From NCBI GenBank assembly GCA_023228765.1, contig JALOAM010000006.1, positions 1 to 42,879 on the forward strand: a stretch of 42,879 nucleotides of DNA, given 5' to 3'. Shown one piece after another: positions 26,710 through 34,903 of the stretch (position 1 is its first letter; the number at the start of each line of letters is the position of its first letter). The translations under genes were made by a program, and so were the position numbers. Source of the stretch: Dehalococcoidia bacterium (GTDB lineage: Bacteria > Chloroflexota > Dehalococcoidia > UBA2979). The notes below the pieces were generated by a model that did no database searches, was not told the DNA's origin, and saw only the letters and a list, made by a program, of their open reading frames with translations.

Positions 26710-27597
26710 GTGCCTGTGTCTGAGCCGTGGCAGCATTACTACCAGTCCCAGCGCCTGAAGCTGTCGTACTGGACGTGGGGTGACCACAACAAGCCCCCGC
26801 TGGTCCTCGTACATGGCGGGCGCGACCACGCCCGGAACTGGGACCGCGTCGCCGAGGCGTTCCGTGACGACTACCACGTCATCGCGTGCGACCTCCGCGG
26901 CCACGGTGACTCCGAGTGGGCGAAGGGCAGTAGCTACGCCCTCGTGGAGCACATCCCGGACCTCCTCGCCCTCATCGACCTCGTGGGAGGAAAGGCGCCG
27001 GTGGTGGCGCACTCCTTCGGCGGCGCGATCACGTTGCTGGCCGCCGGGGTCTTCCCGGAGAAGTTCGAGAGGATCGTGGAGATGGAGGGCATGGGCGCCC
27101 GCCTGGAAGACCAGCCGCCCGTGTCGCCGGAGAGCCTCCGCGAGTGGGTGATGAAGGCCCGGGCGATGGAGGGCCAGACACCGCGCGTGTATCCCTCGTT
27201 CCGGATGGCCGCGGACCGGATGCGGGACGCGAACAAGGCGCTGACCGAGGAGATGGCGGATCACCTCGCGCGGTGGGGCTCGACCGCGATCGACAACGGC
27301 TGGGTGTGGAAGTTCGACCCGTGGGTCCGCGGCCGCACCCCGGCGGAGCTGAACGCCGAGGAGGTGGAGGTCTTCTGGGCGAACATCGCCTGCCCCGTCC
27401 TCCACATCGTCGGTGAGACCTCCCACTTCAAGCGCAGCAAGTTCCACGAGGTCCCCGTGGACACGTTCTTCAAGGACTCCCGCACCGAGGTCATCCGCAA
27501 CGCGGGCCACTGGATGCACCACGACCAGCTCGACGAGACGGTGCGAGTCATCCGCGACTTCCTCGGCCCGCCGCCCTCCCCCCGCATCGCGGACTGA
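26710..27597 (+). CDS. Alpha/beta-hydrolase fold protein
   Basis: A protein of 295 residues starting at GTG. Motifs: LVLVHGGRDHARNWD (31-45, oxyanion loop), CDLRGHGDSEW (60-70), nucleophile S102 in AHSFGG, and the catalytic His in NAGHWMHHDQLDE near residue 273. Residues 120-220 form a long cap domain. Substrate unknown; the pattern resembles epoxide-hydrolase and C-C hydrolase relatives. It is followed by an inverted-repeat copy and is convergent with the propeller lipoprotein gene. Confidence 0.88.
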   Translation: MPVSEPWQHYYQSQRLKLSYWTWGDHNKPPLVLVHGGRDHARNWDRVAEAFRDDYHVIACDLRGHGDSEWAKGSSYALVEHIPDLLALIDLVGGKAPVVAHSFGGAITLLAAGVFPEKFERIVEMEGMGARLEDQPPVSPESLREWVMKARAMEGQTPRVYPSFRMAADRMRDANKALTEEMADHLARWGSTAIDNGWVWKFDPWVRGRTPAELNAEEVEVFWANIACPVLHIVGETSHFKRSKFHEVPVDTFFKDSRTEVIRNAGHWMHHDQLDETVRVIRDFLGPPPSPRIAD

Positions 27598-27605
27598 GCA
27601 TCCTC

Positions 27606-27647
27606 CGACCCCCTCTCCCGGTTCCGGGAGAGGGAGAGGGTGAGGGC
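27606..27647 (-). repeat. Dispersed inverted repeat, copy 4 (reverse orientation)
   Basis: CCCCCTCTCCCGGTTCCGGG, then AGAGGGAGAGGGTGAGGGCC. Located between two convergent genes, where it could also act as a terminator. Confidence 0.7.
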
Positions 27648-27675
27648 CTTCCCGCGGACCGCGCGCTACACGGCG

Positions 27676-28968
27676 CTAGACGGCACACCGATCGCGGCCG
27701 CCGATCTGGTGGACGTCCAGCCACCGGCCGCTCGCCGACCACCACACGTCCTGCATCGTGGTGACTGCGTCGCGGAGCGCCGGAGGAGTCACGTCTTCAC
27801 CCGTCGCCGCGTCGAGCAGCGCGAACTCGCGAGGCAGGTCGAACGATGAGGCGGCAATGACGTCGCTCTCAGGTGACCAGTCGTAGACCCAGAAGCCGCC
27901 GACTTCGGTCGGGAGACGTCGAACCTCGCCCGTCGCGAGGTCGATGCGGTCAAGGCGAAAGCCGTCCTCGGGCGCGCAGTAGCTTCCCAGCAGGAGCGCC
28001 TCGGAGGGCGGCTCGCCCGGGCCCCAATCGGCAAACCGGCTGTCCTCGATCGGTCCGAGGAAGGGCAGGAGTGGGTCCGCCGGATCGGTCGTGTCGTAGA
28101 ACAGCACCTGGCCCTCGGTGTCCACGGCGAGGAAGCGCCCGTCCGGCGACCATGAGGGATGCCCGTACCGGTGGTCGTCGCCCAGCCGCCGCGTCGCGCC
28201 GGTCATCGGGTTGAACAGCACCAATGGCTCTCGGTCGTCCTCGATCTCCCGCAGCAGCAGGAGGTGTTTGTCGGGCGACCAGTGGAGTCCCGCGACGCGG
28301 TCCACGAGCACCTCTTTGGTCCCATCGGGAGTCAGGGGCACCAACTGCGCCTGGCCGAGGTCGGGCAGGATGCGGCGCGCGAACGCAGCTCCTGCCTCGA
28401 AGACTGATCCTGGCGGGACCGGGACGGTCCGTAGCACCGGGTAGGCGCCTTGTGCCAGACGGAGCAGCTGGATTTCGCCGGCCGCGAGGTCGATCTCGTA
28501 CTGACCTGCGGGCCACCGTCGCCCGTCCCACTCGGGCCAGCGCGGCGTCTGCGTCTGGATCACCCCGGCGTCGAGGCCCTCGGCGCCATCCCAAGAATCG
28601 AAGCCGTTCAGCGGGAACGGTGTGAGCCCTCGCATCTCGCCGGTGGCGAGGTCGATGAGCACGCTCGGTGCGTCCCGGTGGGTGTCTGGATCGATGACAC
28701 CGGCGAGCGCGAGGTCCTCTGTCGGACTCAACGCGAGGAAATACGCCTCTCCGTCCGGGCCGCGCAGGCGCCAGAACTCATCGCGTTCGCGGTCGTAGAG
28801 GCGGGAGCCATGCTGGCCCCAACCGCCGGAGTCGCCGGGTTCTGGGACGAAGGACTCCCACACCAGTCCCGTCTCGCCCTTGAACAGGTCGTGCGGCTCC
28901 CACTCGGGGCCGAGCGTCGACCCATGCGGGCGTGCTGCTCGTGGGCTCCGAGGCGGGCGACGCCTCAA
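27676..28968 (-). CDS. TolB-like beta-propeller protein, N-terminus separated by a frameshift
   Basis: The open frame encodes 430 residues with repeated propeller blades ending in TolB/WD40-like 'WSPDG' motifs: HWSPDKHLLLL, SWSPDGRFLAV, DWSPESDVIAA and WWSASGRWLDV. YEIDLAAGEIQLL and RIDLATGEVRRLP are the matching strand pairs. The frame's own 5' end is a poor start (TTG at 28968) encoding Arg/Pro-rich residues. A good lipoprotein signal peptide lies just upstream in another frame (see next entry). Coherent sequence begins at about HGSTLGPEWEPHDLF. This is probably one lipoprotein broken by a single-base insertion or deletion near 28920-28935, or a sequencing error there. The function is unknown. 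Confidence 0.78.
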   Translation of the reverse strand: MRRRPPRSPRAARPHGSTLGPEWEPHDLFKGETGLVWESFVPEPGDSGGWGQHGSRLYDRERDEFWRLRGPDGEAYFLALSPTEDLALAGVIDPDTHRDAPSVLIDLATGEMRGLTPFPLNGFDSWDGAEGLDAGVIQTQTPRWPEWDGRRWPAGQYEIDLAAGEIQLLRLAQGAYPVLRTVPVPPGSVFEAGAAFARRILPDLGQAQLVPLTPDGTKEVLVDRVAGLHWSPDKHLLLLREIEDDREPLVLFNPMTGATRRLGDDHRYGHPSWSPDGRFLAVDTEGQVLFYDTTDPADPLLPFLGPIEDSRFADWGPGEPPSEALLLGSYCAPEDGFRLDRIDLATGEVRRLPTEVGGFWVYDWSPESDVIAASSFDLPREFALLDAATGEDVTPPALRDAVTTMQDVWWSASGRWLDVHQIGGRDRCAV

Positions 28969-29071
28969 GGGAGGCGCTGACCTCGACGGTGCTCTCTGAC
29001 TCCGGACCGTCCGAGGTGCATGCGAGCAGCAGCATTCCGACGAGAGTGAGGGCAGTCGCGGTACGCTTCAC
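28923..29071 (-). pseudogene. Lipoprotein signal and linker of the frameshifted propeller protein
   Basis: From a GTG at 29071 the frame reads MKRTATALTLVGMLLLACTS (lipidated C18), followed by an acidic Ser/Glu linker (ESESTVEVSASLEASPASEP). It then continues past TPAW into out-of-frame Arg/Pro-rich sequence until 28778. The linker style matches the other lipoproteins in the window. It is best read as the true 5' end of the propeller gene, now in a different frame. The exact shift point cannot be fixed by eye. Confidence 0.65.
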
Positions 29072-29150
29072 GGGAGTCTCCGAGGACTTCGGTTTGAGGA
29101 GCGCTCAGACGGTACTACGTACTACTCACCTGGTAGCGGAGGAGAGCGAT

Positions 29151-29585
29151 ATGCCCGACTACATTCCCAGCACGGCGCAGTGGGTGCGCGACCAGGTGGA
29201 GTTGTACGAGCGCACGAACGGCGCTGAGGGGTACACCCTCCGCGATACCGGGATGCCCGTGATGATCGTGACCAACGTCGGGAACAAGACCGGTGGGATC
29301 CGGAAGACGCCGTTGATGCGGGTGAAGGCGGGGGACACCTACGTCGCGATCGGCTCGAAGGGTGGGGCGCCGGCGCACCCGGCGTGGGTGCACAACCTGC
29401 GCGCGAACCCGGATGTGACCCTCCGCGACCGCGACGAGGTCTCCGAGCGTCGGGCCCGCGAGGTGACCGACCCGGAGGAGCGTGGCCGGCTCTGGGCCGC
29501 AGCCGTCGAGGCGTACCCGCCGTACGCGGAGTACCAGCAGAAGACGGACCGGATCATCCCGGTATTCGCGTTGGAACGGCGGTAG
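29151..29585 (+). CDS. Deazaflavin (F420)-dependent nitroreductase-like protein (Ddn family)
   Basis: A protein of 144 residues; the ATG at 29151 has a strong GGAGGAG site upstream. Family pattern: VTNVGNKTGGIRKTPLMRV, YVAIGSKGGAPAHPAWVHNL and RANPDVTLRD, as in mycobacterial Ddn and related split-barrel proteins that bind F420. The C-terminus (YPPYAEYQQKTDRIIPVFAL) is also typical. It implies that the organism makes F420 or a related deazaflavin, which the LLM-class enzyme at 33107 also hints at. The physiological substrate is unknown; quinones are known for some relatives. Confidence 0.9.
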   Translation: MPDYIPSTAQWVRDQVELYERTNGAEGYTLRDTGMPVMIVTNVGNKTGGIRKTPLMRVKAGDTYVAIGSKGGAPAHPAWVHNLRANPDVTLRDRDEVSERRAREVTDPEERGRLWAAAVEAYPPYAEYQQKTDRIIPVFALERR

Positions 29586-29635
29586 AGGCGGTCGATACGG
29601 CGTCGGGTGGTCGGGCGGACAGCGTCCTCGTGAAA

Positions 29636-29652
29636 TTGCACTGGTGCTGCAA
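29636..29652. promoter_or_regulatory. Inverted repeat upstream of the carboxyltransferase gene
   Basis: TTGCA (29636-29640) and TGCAA (29648-29652) separated by seven bases, 110 bases before the GTG start of the ACC gene. A TTGCAC / TGTACC pair at 17-base spacing overlaps it and could be a weak promoter. The regulator, if any, is unknown. Confidence 0.3.
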
Positions 29653-29761
29653 CACTTCTGTACCAGGGGGGCTCGCTACGAGTGTTAGGGTGTGATCGCG
29701 CTCGAAGGCGGCGCCCAGGCGAGGCGCGGCCGAGCGCTGGAATTGCAGGCCTTCCCTCACC

Positions 29762-31501
29762 GTGACCACGAACACCGTTCCTCCCACCAGCGACACGCCC
29801 GCCGACGACACCCGCCCGCTATCCGCCCGCGAGTGGATCGACCTCCTCTTCGACGAGGGGTCGTTCGACGAGCAGTACACCGGCATCCCCACGCCTGATC
29901 CACTCCGCTTCGAGGACTCCCAGCCCTACCCCGAACGCCTCGAGGAAGCCCGCCGCAAGACCGGCGACAGCGAGGCCGTCCTCGCGGGGTCGGCACGCCT
30001 CGGCGGGTTCCGGGTGGTGGTCGCGGTCAGCGACTTCCGCTTCATCGGCGGGTCGATGGGCTACGTGGTCGGCGAGCGCGTCGCGCACGCCATGGACCGC
30101 GCGCTGGAAGCGAAGATCCCGTTCATCGCGCTGACCTGCTCCGGTGGCGCGCGCATGCAGGAGGGCATGGTCGCCCTCATCCAGATGGCGAAGACCACCG
30201 CCGCCGCCGCACGCCTCCACGAGGCGGGCATCCCCATGGTGACCGTGCTCGCGAACCCGACTACCGGCGGTATGTTCGCCTCCTACGCCACGCAGGCGGA
30301 CGTGCTCCTCGCGGAGGCGGGCGCCCTCATCGGGTTCGCCGGGCCGCGCGTCCGCGCCGTCCATGACGACGGCGAGGAGCGCGAGACGCTGTACGCGGAG
30401 GACCTGTACGAGTACGGCCAGGTGGACCTGGTCGCGCCGCGCGTGCAGCTCCGCGACCAGCTGCTGACCGTGGTCTCGCTCCTCCAACGCACGCCCGGAC
30501 CCGACCCGGACCGTCTGCCGCCCCTCGTCGAGGTGCGCGGCCAGGACCGCGGCTGGCCCGTGGTCGAGCGCGCCCGGCACCGCGAGCGGCCTCGGGCGTT
30601 GATGTACATCCGCGCCCTCGCCTCGGACTTCGTGCCGCTGCGAGGTGACCGCGCCGGGTACGACGACCCGGCGCTCGTCGGGGGCCTCGCGCGGATCGGT
30701 GACACCAACGTGGTGGTCATTGGCCAGGAGCGCGGCGACCTGGACCTGAAGGGGCGCCGCCACGACGGGCGCGTCATGCCGGCCGGCTACCGCAAGGCGC
30801 AGCGCCTGATGAAGCTCGCGGACCGTCTGCACCTGCCGCTCGTGACCTTTGTCGATACCCCCGGCGCGCGCGACGGCATCTCCGACGAGCGCGATGGCCT
30901 CGCCGTCGCCATCTCCGACTGCCTCGCCACGATGGCCGCGATGACCGCGCCCTCCGTCGCCGTGATCATCGGCGAGGGCGGCTCCGGCGGTGCGCTGGCG
31001 CTCACCTGGGCGGACCGCATCCTCATGCAGCAGAACGCGATGTACGCGATCACCTCGCCCGAGGGCGCCGCGGCCATCCTCTTCCGCGACCGTGACCGTG
31101 CTCCCGAGGTCGCCGAGGCCCTCGGCGTCTCGGCGGGCGACCTGCTGCGCCTGGGCATCATCGACGAGGTCGTCCCGGAACCCGCGGGTGGGGCGCACCT
31201 GGACCCGGAGGGCGCCGTGCGCCTCCTGCGCCCGCAGCTTCGCCGCGCGATGGCGGACGCCATGCGTGGCCGCGGCCCGCAGCGGCGCAGCCGTCGCGAA
31301 CGCCGCCTCCGCGACATCGGCCTCCCGCACGAGGAAGGCGCGGCGTTCCTGCGGAACATCGGCGACACACTCGGCGACCTCGGCGGCGCGATCGGCTCCC
31401 GCCTCCGCCGCCGCTCCCAGTCCGACGCCGCGAGCGACGAGGCCCACGAGACGGAGGCTCCCGAAACGGAGGCCACCGAGCCCGCGACCAGCGCGAGCTA
31501 G
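29762..31501 (+). CDS. accDA: Fused acetyl-CoA carboxylase carboxyltransferase (AccD-AccA type)
   Basis: A protein of 579 residues joining both halves of the carboxyltransferase. The AccD-like half has SGGARMQEG (from about residue 126) and ANPTTGGMFASYA; the AccA-like half has VDTPGARDGISDERDG and GEGGSGGALALTWAD (from about residue 404). These are the paired oxyanion sites that move the carboxyl group from carboxybiotin to acetyl-CoA or another acyl-CoA. The four-Cys zinc ribbon of E. coli AccD is absent. After about residue 500 comes a basic then acidic low-complexity tail. Biotin carboxylase and carrier genes are not in the window. Malonyl-CoA synthesis is the likely role, but a different acyl-CoA cannot be excluded. 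Confidence 0.9.
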   Translation: MTTNTVPPTSDTPADDTRPLSAREWIDLLFDEGSFDEQYTGIPTPDPLRFEDSQPYPERLEEARRKTGDSEAVLAGSARLGGFRVVVAVSDFRFIGGSMGYVVGERVAHAMDRALEAKIPFIALTCSGGARMQEGMVALIQMAKTTAAAARLHEAGIPMVTVLANPTTGGMFASYATQADVLLAEAGALIGFAGPRVRAVHDDGEERETLYAEDLYEYGQVDLVAPRVQLRDQLLTVVSLLQRTPGPDPDRLPPLVEVRGQDRGWPVVERARHRERPRALMYIRALASDFVPLRGDRAGYDDPALVGGLARIGDTNVVVIGQERGDLDLKGRRHDGRVMPAGYRKAQRLMKLADRLHLPLVTFVDTPGARDGISDERDGLAVAISDCLATMAAMTAPSVAVIIGEGGSGGALALTWADRILMQQNAMYAITSPEGAAAILFRDRDRAPEVAEALGVSAGDLLRLGIIDEVVPEPAGGAHLDPEGAVRLLRPQLRRAMADAMRGRGPQRRSRRERRLRDIGLPHEEGAAFLRNIGDTLGDLGGAIGSRLRRRSQSDAASDEAHETEAPETEATEPATSAS

Positions 31502-31530
31502 CCCGCGCTGGCCCTCCTTCGATTCCGCCT

Positions 31531-31577
31531 CCGACCCCCTCGCCCGCGCAGCGGGAGAGGGTTGGGGTGAGGGTCTC
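31531..31577 (-). repeat. Dispersed inverted repeat, copy 5
   Basis: CCCCCTCGCCCGCGCAGCGG, then GAGAGGGTTGGGGTGAGGG. A variant with CGCCCGCGCAGCGGG as hairpin, directly after the ACC gene. Confidence 0.7.
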
Positions 31578-31604
31578 CTCTGCCTCCGGTCTGCGGTGGG
31601 CAGT

Positions 31605-31660
31605 TCCGGAGCGGCCCTCACCCCCGGCCCCTCTCCCGAAACCGGGAGAGGGGAGGCGGA
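31605..31660 (+). repeat. Dispersed inverted repeat, copy 6
   Basis: TTCCGGAGCGGCCCTCACCC, then CCGGCCCCTCTCCCGAAACC and GGGAGAGGGG. It carries the conserved left flank TCCGGA-CGGCCCTCACCC. Confidence 0.75.
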
Positions 31661-31742
31661 ACGTGGAGGCGGAGACGAGGCGGAGTGAGGTGAGTCAGGG
31701 CGGTGGCCTTCGGCCTTGCCCCAGATGCGCGGTTGGGAGCAG

Positions 31743-31791
31743 ACCCTCACCCCCCGCCCTCTCCCGCTGCGCGGGCGAGGGAGCCGGAGGC
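31743..31791 (+). repeat. Dispersed inverted repeat, copy 7
   Basis: ACCCTCACCCCCCGCCCTCT, then CCCGCTGCGCGGGCGAGGGA. It lies 10 bases from the duplicated gene fragment. Copies 5-7 and that fragment fill the 416-base gap between the ACC and SnoaL genes. Confidence 0.7.
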
Positions 31792-31801
31792 AGAATGGAC
31801 G

Positions 31802-31907
31802 TTAGCGGCGGCCGGGTGGGAACGTGGCGGCGTAGACTGGGGCCACGTCGAGCCACATCTTCGCGGCACGGGACGCCTCGTTGGCGCGGGCGAAGATGGC
31901 CTGCTCT
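31802..31907 (-). pseudogene. Duplicated C-terminal fragment of the adjacent SnoaL-like gene
   Basis: About 93 bases from 31802 repeat the start of the neighbouring gene's 3' end at 31918, with about 11 differences by my count. Translated, FARANEASRAAKMWLDVAPV then YAATFPPGRR plus stop matches the real C-terminus at 25 of 30 positions. The offset is 116 bases, so it is in another frame and has no start. It looks like the remnant of a tandem gene duplication of which only the last about 35 codons survive. Confidence 0.75.
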
Positions 31908-31917
31908 CGGTCGGGCG

Positions 31918-32820
31918 TTAGCGGCGGCCGGGTGGGAACGTGGCAGCGTAGGCCGGGGCCACGTAGAGCCACACTTCCGCGGCGCGGGACGCCTCGTCGG
32001 CACGGGCGAAGAGGGCGCCGCTCGAGGGGAGGCGTTTGCCCGTCGGCGGGAGCAGGCCGATGGGGCCGCGATGGAGGCCGCTCATGCTGAACGGGGCGAT
32101 CACGTAGGGGCCGTCGAACATCACGTCGTCGATCTCGATCGACAGGTCGTGCAGGCCTCGCGCGATGCGGTCGAAGATGTCCTCCAGCACCGCCACGCCG
32201 CCGATGTCCCCGTTGCCGAGGTGCACCACGCCACCCTCGTGGCCCTCCGGCCCCTCGGCCGGTGGGGCGAGCGAGGTGGCCACGGACCGCACGAAGTCCT
32301 CGCCGGCCTCGGCGCTGCGCACCCACGAGTCGTACAGCGCGCGGGCGTGGGTCTCCGTGGCCGCGTCACGCGGAGGCGGCAGGACGCGCGTGCCGCGCGC
32401 GGGGAAGCTGAAGGCGAAGCCGGGGTTCATGTAGGACCACAGCTCGTTGACCGTGAGGTCTGGCGTGATGCGTGCGATGAACGCGCTCTGCACATCGAAG
32501 TGACCACCCATCGCGGAGAGCGGCGAGCGCCCTCGGGCGGTCCCGGTCAGGCGGACGCGCATCACGATGCGGTCGTCCGGGAACAGGCCTTCCTCGAACT
32601 CGAGCTCCAGGTCCGGGAAGACCCGCTGCGTCGACGCGGCGTGTTGCATCGCGACCGCGGGAGGTGCGATGTCACCGTTCTGCAGATGGCAGCGCGCGCC
32701 TGGCTCGATGACCTGGTCCATCGCGTCCATGAGGTCACGAGCGCCCTCAGCGAGGCCGAGGAACTTCCGGATGAAGTCCTGCCCCCGCCAGCGGAGCGCG
32801 GCCCGCTGCTCCTCGTCCAT
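31918..32820 (-). CDS. SnoaL-like protein with two NTF2-fold domains
   Basis: A protein of 300 residues. I chose the ATG at 32820, preceded by GAGGAAGG, because the open frame beyond it has no family features. Two SnoaL/ester-cyclase-like units are visible: residues about 20-150 (MDQVIEPGARCHLQNGDIAP ... VNELWSYMNPGFAF) and about 170-300 (VVHLGNGDIGGVAVLEDIFD ... EVWLYVAPAYAATFPPG). The repeated 'C/V-H-L-x-N-G-D-I' motif supports internal duplication. The family includes polyketide cyclases and many unassigned ligand-binding proteins. Its function here is unknown; a second, broken copy of its 3' end follows it. Confidence 0.78.
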   Translation of the reverse strand: MDEEQRAALRWRGQDFIRKFLGLAEGARDLMDAMDQVIEPGARCHLQNGDIAPPAVAMQHAASTQRVFPDLELEFEEGLFPDDRIVMRVRLTGTARGRSPLSAMGGHFDVQSAFIARITPDLTVNELWSYMNPGFAFSFPARGTRVLPPPRDAATETHARALYDSWVRSAEAGEDFVRSVATSLAPPAEGPEGHEGGVVHLGNGDIGGVAVLEDIFDRIARGLHDLSIEIDDVMFDGPYVIAPFSMSGLHRGPIGLLPPTGKRLPSSGALFARADEASRAAEVWLYVAPAYAATFPPGRR

Positions 32821-33040
32821 CTGCGCCTTCCTCGTCAGGTCCTTGGTGAACGGAGCGCGGTCGCTGACGATCCTGACCGTAGCGGAGCGGCGGGCGTCAG
32901 GCGATGGGAGAACGCTGACTTCCGCAGTCAGGCGATGTCGCCGCGTTCCGACTCCTCGCCCGGCTCGGTGGGAGAGGGCTGTGGGAGGAGCCGGTGCCAA
33001 CCACACCGTCCTCCCGACGCTCGTAGTGCAGGAGCGCCGC

Positions 33041-33090
33041 ACCCCCTCGCCCCAACCCTCCCCTGGAGGAGAGTTGGGGCGAGGGGAGTG
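33041..33090. repeat. Dispersed inverted repeat, copy 8 (long palindrome)
   Basis: Perfect 14-base arms CCCCTCGCCCCAAC (33043-33056) and GTTGGGGCGAGGGG (33073-33086) enclose a second small palindrome (CCTCC / GGAGG). It is a variant of the family in which the flanks themselves pair. It lies just after the LLM oxidoreductase stop codon. Confidence 0.75.
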
Positions 33091-33106
33091 GTACGGCGGG
33101 GAGCGG

Positions 33107-34102
33107 CTATCCCACGATGCGCTTGAGGATCTCCAGGCGCTTCTTGGGGTCGCGTTCCGCGACGCTCACGCTGTGGATCGTGAAGCCGGCCTCGACCCCC
33201 TCGTCGATGGCGGCGGCGCACTCCTCGGGCGAGCCGGACATGTTGAGCTCCTCGACGAGGTCTCGAGGCAGGGCCGCGGCGCCGGCCGCGGAGCCGCCGT
33301 CCGCCCAGGCGCGTCGGACGGCGTTGGCCTCGTCGGCGTAGCCCATGCGCGAGAAGTGCTCGTAGTAGAAGTCGCCCATCCGCGCGATGTAGAAGGCGGC
33401 GTTGCTCGCCACGCCCTGCAGCACGCGGTCACGGTCGTCGGACACTGCGACGGAGGTCGCGTTGCGCACGTCCACATCCTCCGGCTTGCGCCCCGCGGCC
33501 GCGACGGCGGCGTAGAAGGCGTCCAGCTGGGTCTTCCACTGCGACTTCGGGAAGAAGATCGGGATCCAGCCGTCGGCGATCTCCGCGGTCTGCTGCACGG
33601 ACTTCGGCGTCACGGACGCGATGTGGATCGGGATGTGCGGGCGGGTGGGCTTGAAGCGCAGGGTGAAGCCGCGCTCGAGCTTGAAGATGTCGCCGCCGTA
33701 GTTCAGCGGCTCCTCCGCCATCAGCATGTTGATGATGTCCACGTACTCCCGCATCCGCGTCAGCGGCTTCTTGAACGGGATGCCGTGGAAGTGCTCGATC
33801 ACGTTCGGGCCCGAGGTGCCCAGGCCCATGATCATGCGGCCGCCCGAGAACTCGTCCAGCGTGGCGAAGTGCTGCGCCACCGCCGCCGGGGTCCTCGAGA
33901 AGATGTTGATGATGCTCGTGCCCAGGTTGATGTTGGAGGTCTCTCGCGCGAGCACCGCGAGGATCGAGAGGGCGTCCCGCCCCCAGGCCTCCGCCACCGT
34001 GACTTCGTGGACCCCGGCCTCGTCGGCGATCTTCGCCTGCTGGATGACGTCATCCAGGTCGAACTCGCCCTGCCAGTTGATCCCGATCGTGATCTTGCGC
34101 AC
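33107..34102 (-). CDS. LLM-class flavin-dependent oxidoreductase (luciferase-like, possibly F420)
   Basis: A protein of 331 residues with the TIM-barrel luciferase-like pattern: KIADEAGVHEVTVAEAWGRD, NINLGTSIINIFSRTPAAVA, LDEFSGGRMIMGLGTSGPNV and IHIASVTPKSVQQTAEIADG. Many Chloroflexota and actinobacterial members use F420, but FMN users exist and the cofactor cannot be settled by eye. The start is an ATG after AGGAAGGCACGGACAGTGCGC-like sequence without a strong site. No partner flavin reductase is nearby, which mildly favours F420. Substrate unknown. Confidence 0.9.
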   Translation of the reverse strand: MRKITIGINWQGEFDLDDVIQQAKIADEAGVHEVTVAEAWGRDALSILAVLARETSNINLGTSIINIFSRTPAAVAQHFATLDEFSGGRMIMGLGTSGPNVIEHFHGIPFKKPLTRMREYVDIINMLMAEEPLNYGGDIFKLERGFTLRFKPTRPHIPIHIASVTPKSVQQTAEIADGWIPIFFPKSQWKTQLDAFYAAVAAAGRKPEDVDVRNATSVAVSDDRDRVLQGVASNAAFYIARMGDFYYEHFSRMGYADEANAVRRAWADGGSAAGAAALPRDLVEELNMSGSPEECAAAIDEGVEAGFTIHSVSVAERDPKKRLEILKRIVG

Positions 34103-34317
34103 TGTCCGTGCCTTCCTCGCGACGTCATGTCACGCCGCAATGACGCGACGCCATGGCGCGCCGCGCGCGGAGTATACGTGCGTGCCCCCGTGACGCCTCG
34201 CATCCTGTGCCGTCCGAGTGCCATCGCACCCGTCGAGGGCGACCGGGCCGCGCGTATCCTCGATGGGTCGCCCCATCCCCACACCTACGAGACCCCGGTC
34301 AGCACAAGGATCGCGTC

Positions 34318-34689
34318 ATGGCAGAGCACCCCATCGTCCACTTCGAGATCATGGCCGCCGAGGGCCAGAAGGCCACGCTCCAGTCCTTCTACCAGGACAC
34401 GTTCGGCTGGGAGATCGATCCCCGCGGTGACATGCAGTACGGCATCGTCTCCTCGTTCGAGGATGGCCAGAGCCTCCGCGGGGCCGTCGACGAGTCACCG
34501 GCCGGGCCGGGCGTCGTCATCTACATCGCGACGGACAACATCCAGGCCGCCGTGGCGAAGGCGCAGGCCAACGGTGCCGAGATCCTGCAGGACGTGACCA
34601 CCATCCCCGGCATGGTCACCTTCGCGCAGTTCCGCGACCCTGCCGGCAACGTGATGGGTCTCGTCGACTCGACGATGCCCGAGGCCTGA
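34318..34689 (+). CDS. VOC (glyoxalase/bleomycin-resistance fold) protein
   Basis: A protein of 123 residues forming one full VOC unit: HFEIMAAEGQKATLQSFYQD, FGWEIDPRGDMQYGIVSS, IYIATDNIQAAVAKAQANGA and FRDPAGNVMGLVDS. Of the usual metal ligands, H8 and one or two acidic positions could serve, but the set is not clear. It resembles the short glyoxalase-like proteins of unknown function often found next to SnoaL or AHSA1 genes. Weak ribosome binding site (AGGATCGCGTC). Confidence 0.88.
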   Translation: MAEHPIVHFEIMAAEGQKATLQSFYQDTFGWEIDPRGDMQYGIVSSFEDGQSLRGAVDESPAGPGVVIYIATDNIQAAVAKAQANGAEILQDVTTIPGMVTFAQFRDPAGNVMGLVDSTMPEA

Positions 34690-34710
34690 CGAGCCCGCGA
34701 GCGCAGCGGA

Positions 34711-34780
34711 TCCGGAACGGCCCTCACCCCAACCCTCTCCCGAAACCGGGAGAGGGGGCCAGAGGTCAGAGGTCAGAGGT
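34711..34780 (+). repeat. Dispersed inverted repeat, copy 9 with tandem AGAGGTC
   Basis: The best match to the extended consensus: TCCGGAACGGCCCTCACCCC, AACCCTCTCCCGAAACCGGG, AGAGGGGGCC, then three tandem AGAGGTC units. The 214-base gap after the VOC gene holds nothing else that I can identify. Confidence 0.8.
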
Positions 34781-34903
34781 CGTGGCAGATCGGCGTCGTG
34801 GACCGCCTGCCTCGGCGAGCGGTCCACGCGCAGGTCGAACACGTCCGGCCGGGGCCGTGCCTGGTCGGGTGCTGCGGATCGCTTGCCTCGACCTCGGCGC
34901 ATC

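Noticed and set aside
31567..31800. Peptides of the 'PSPPAPLPKPGEG' type
   Set aside because: Translations of the dispersed palindromic element, which are often misannotated as protein starts.
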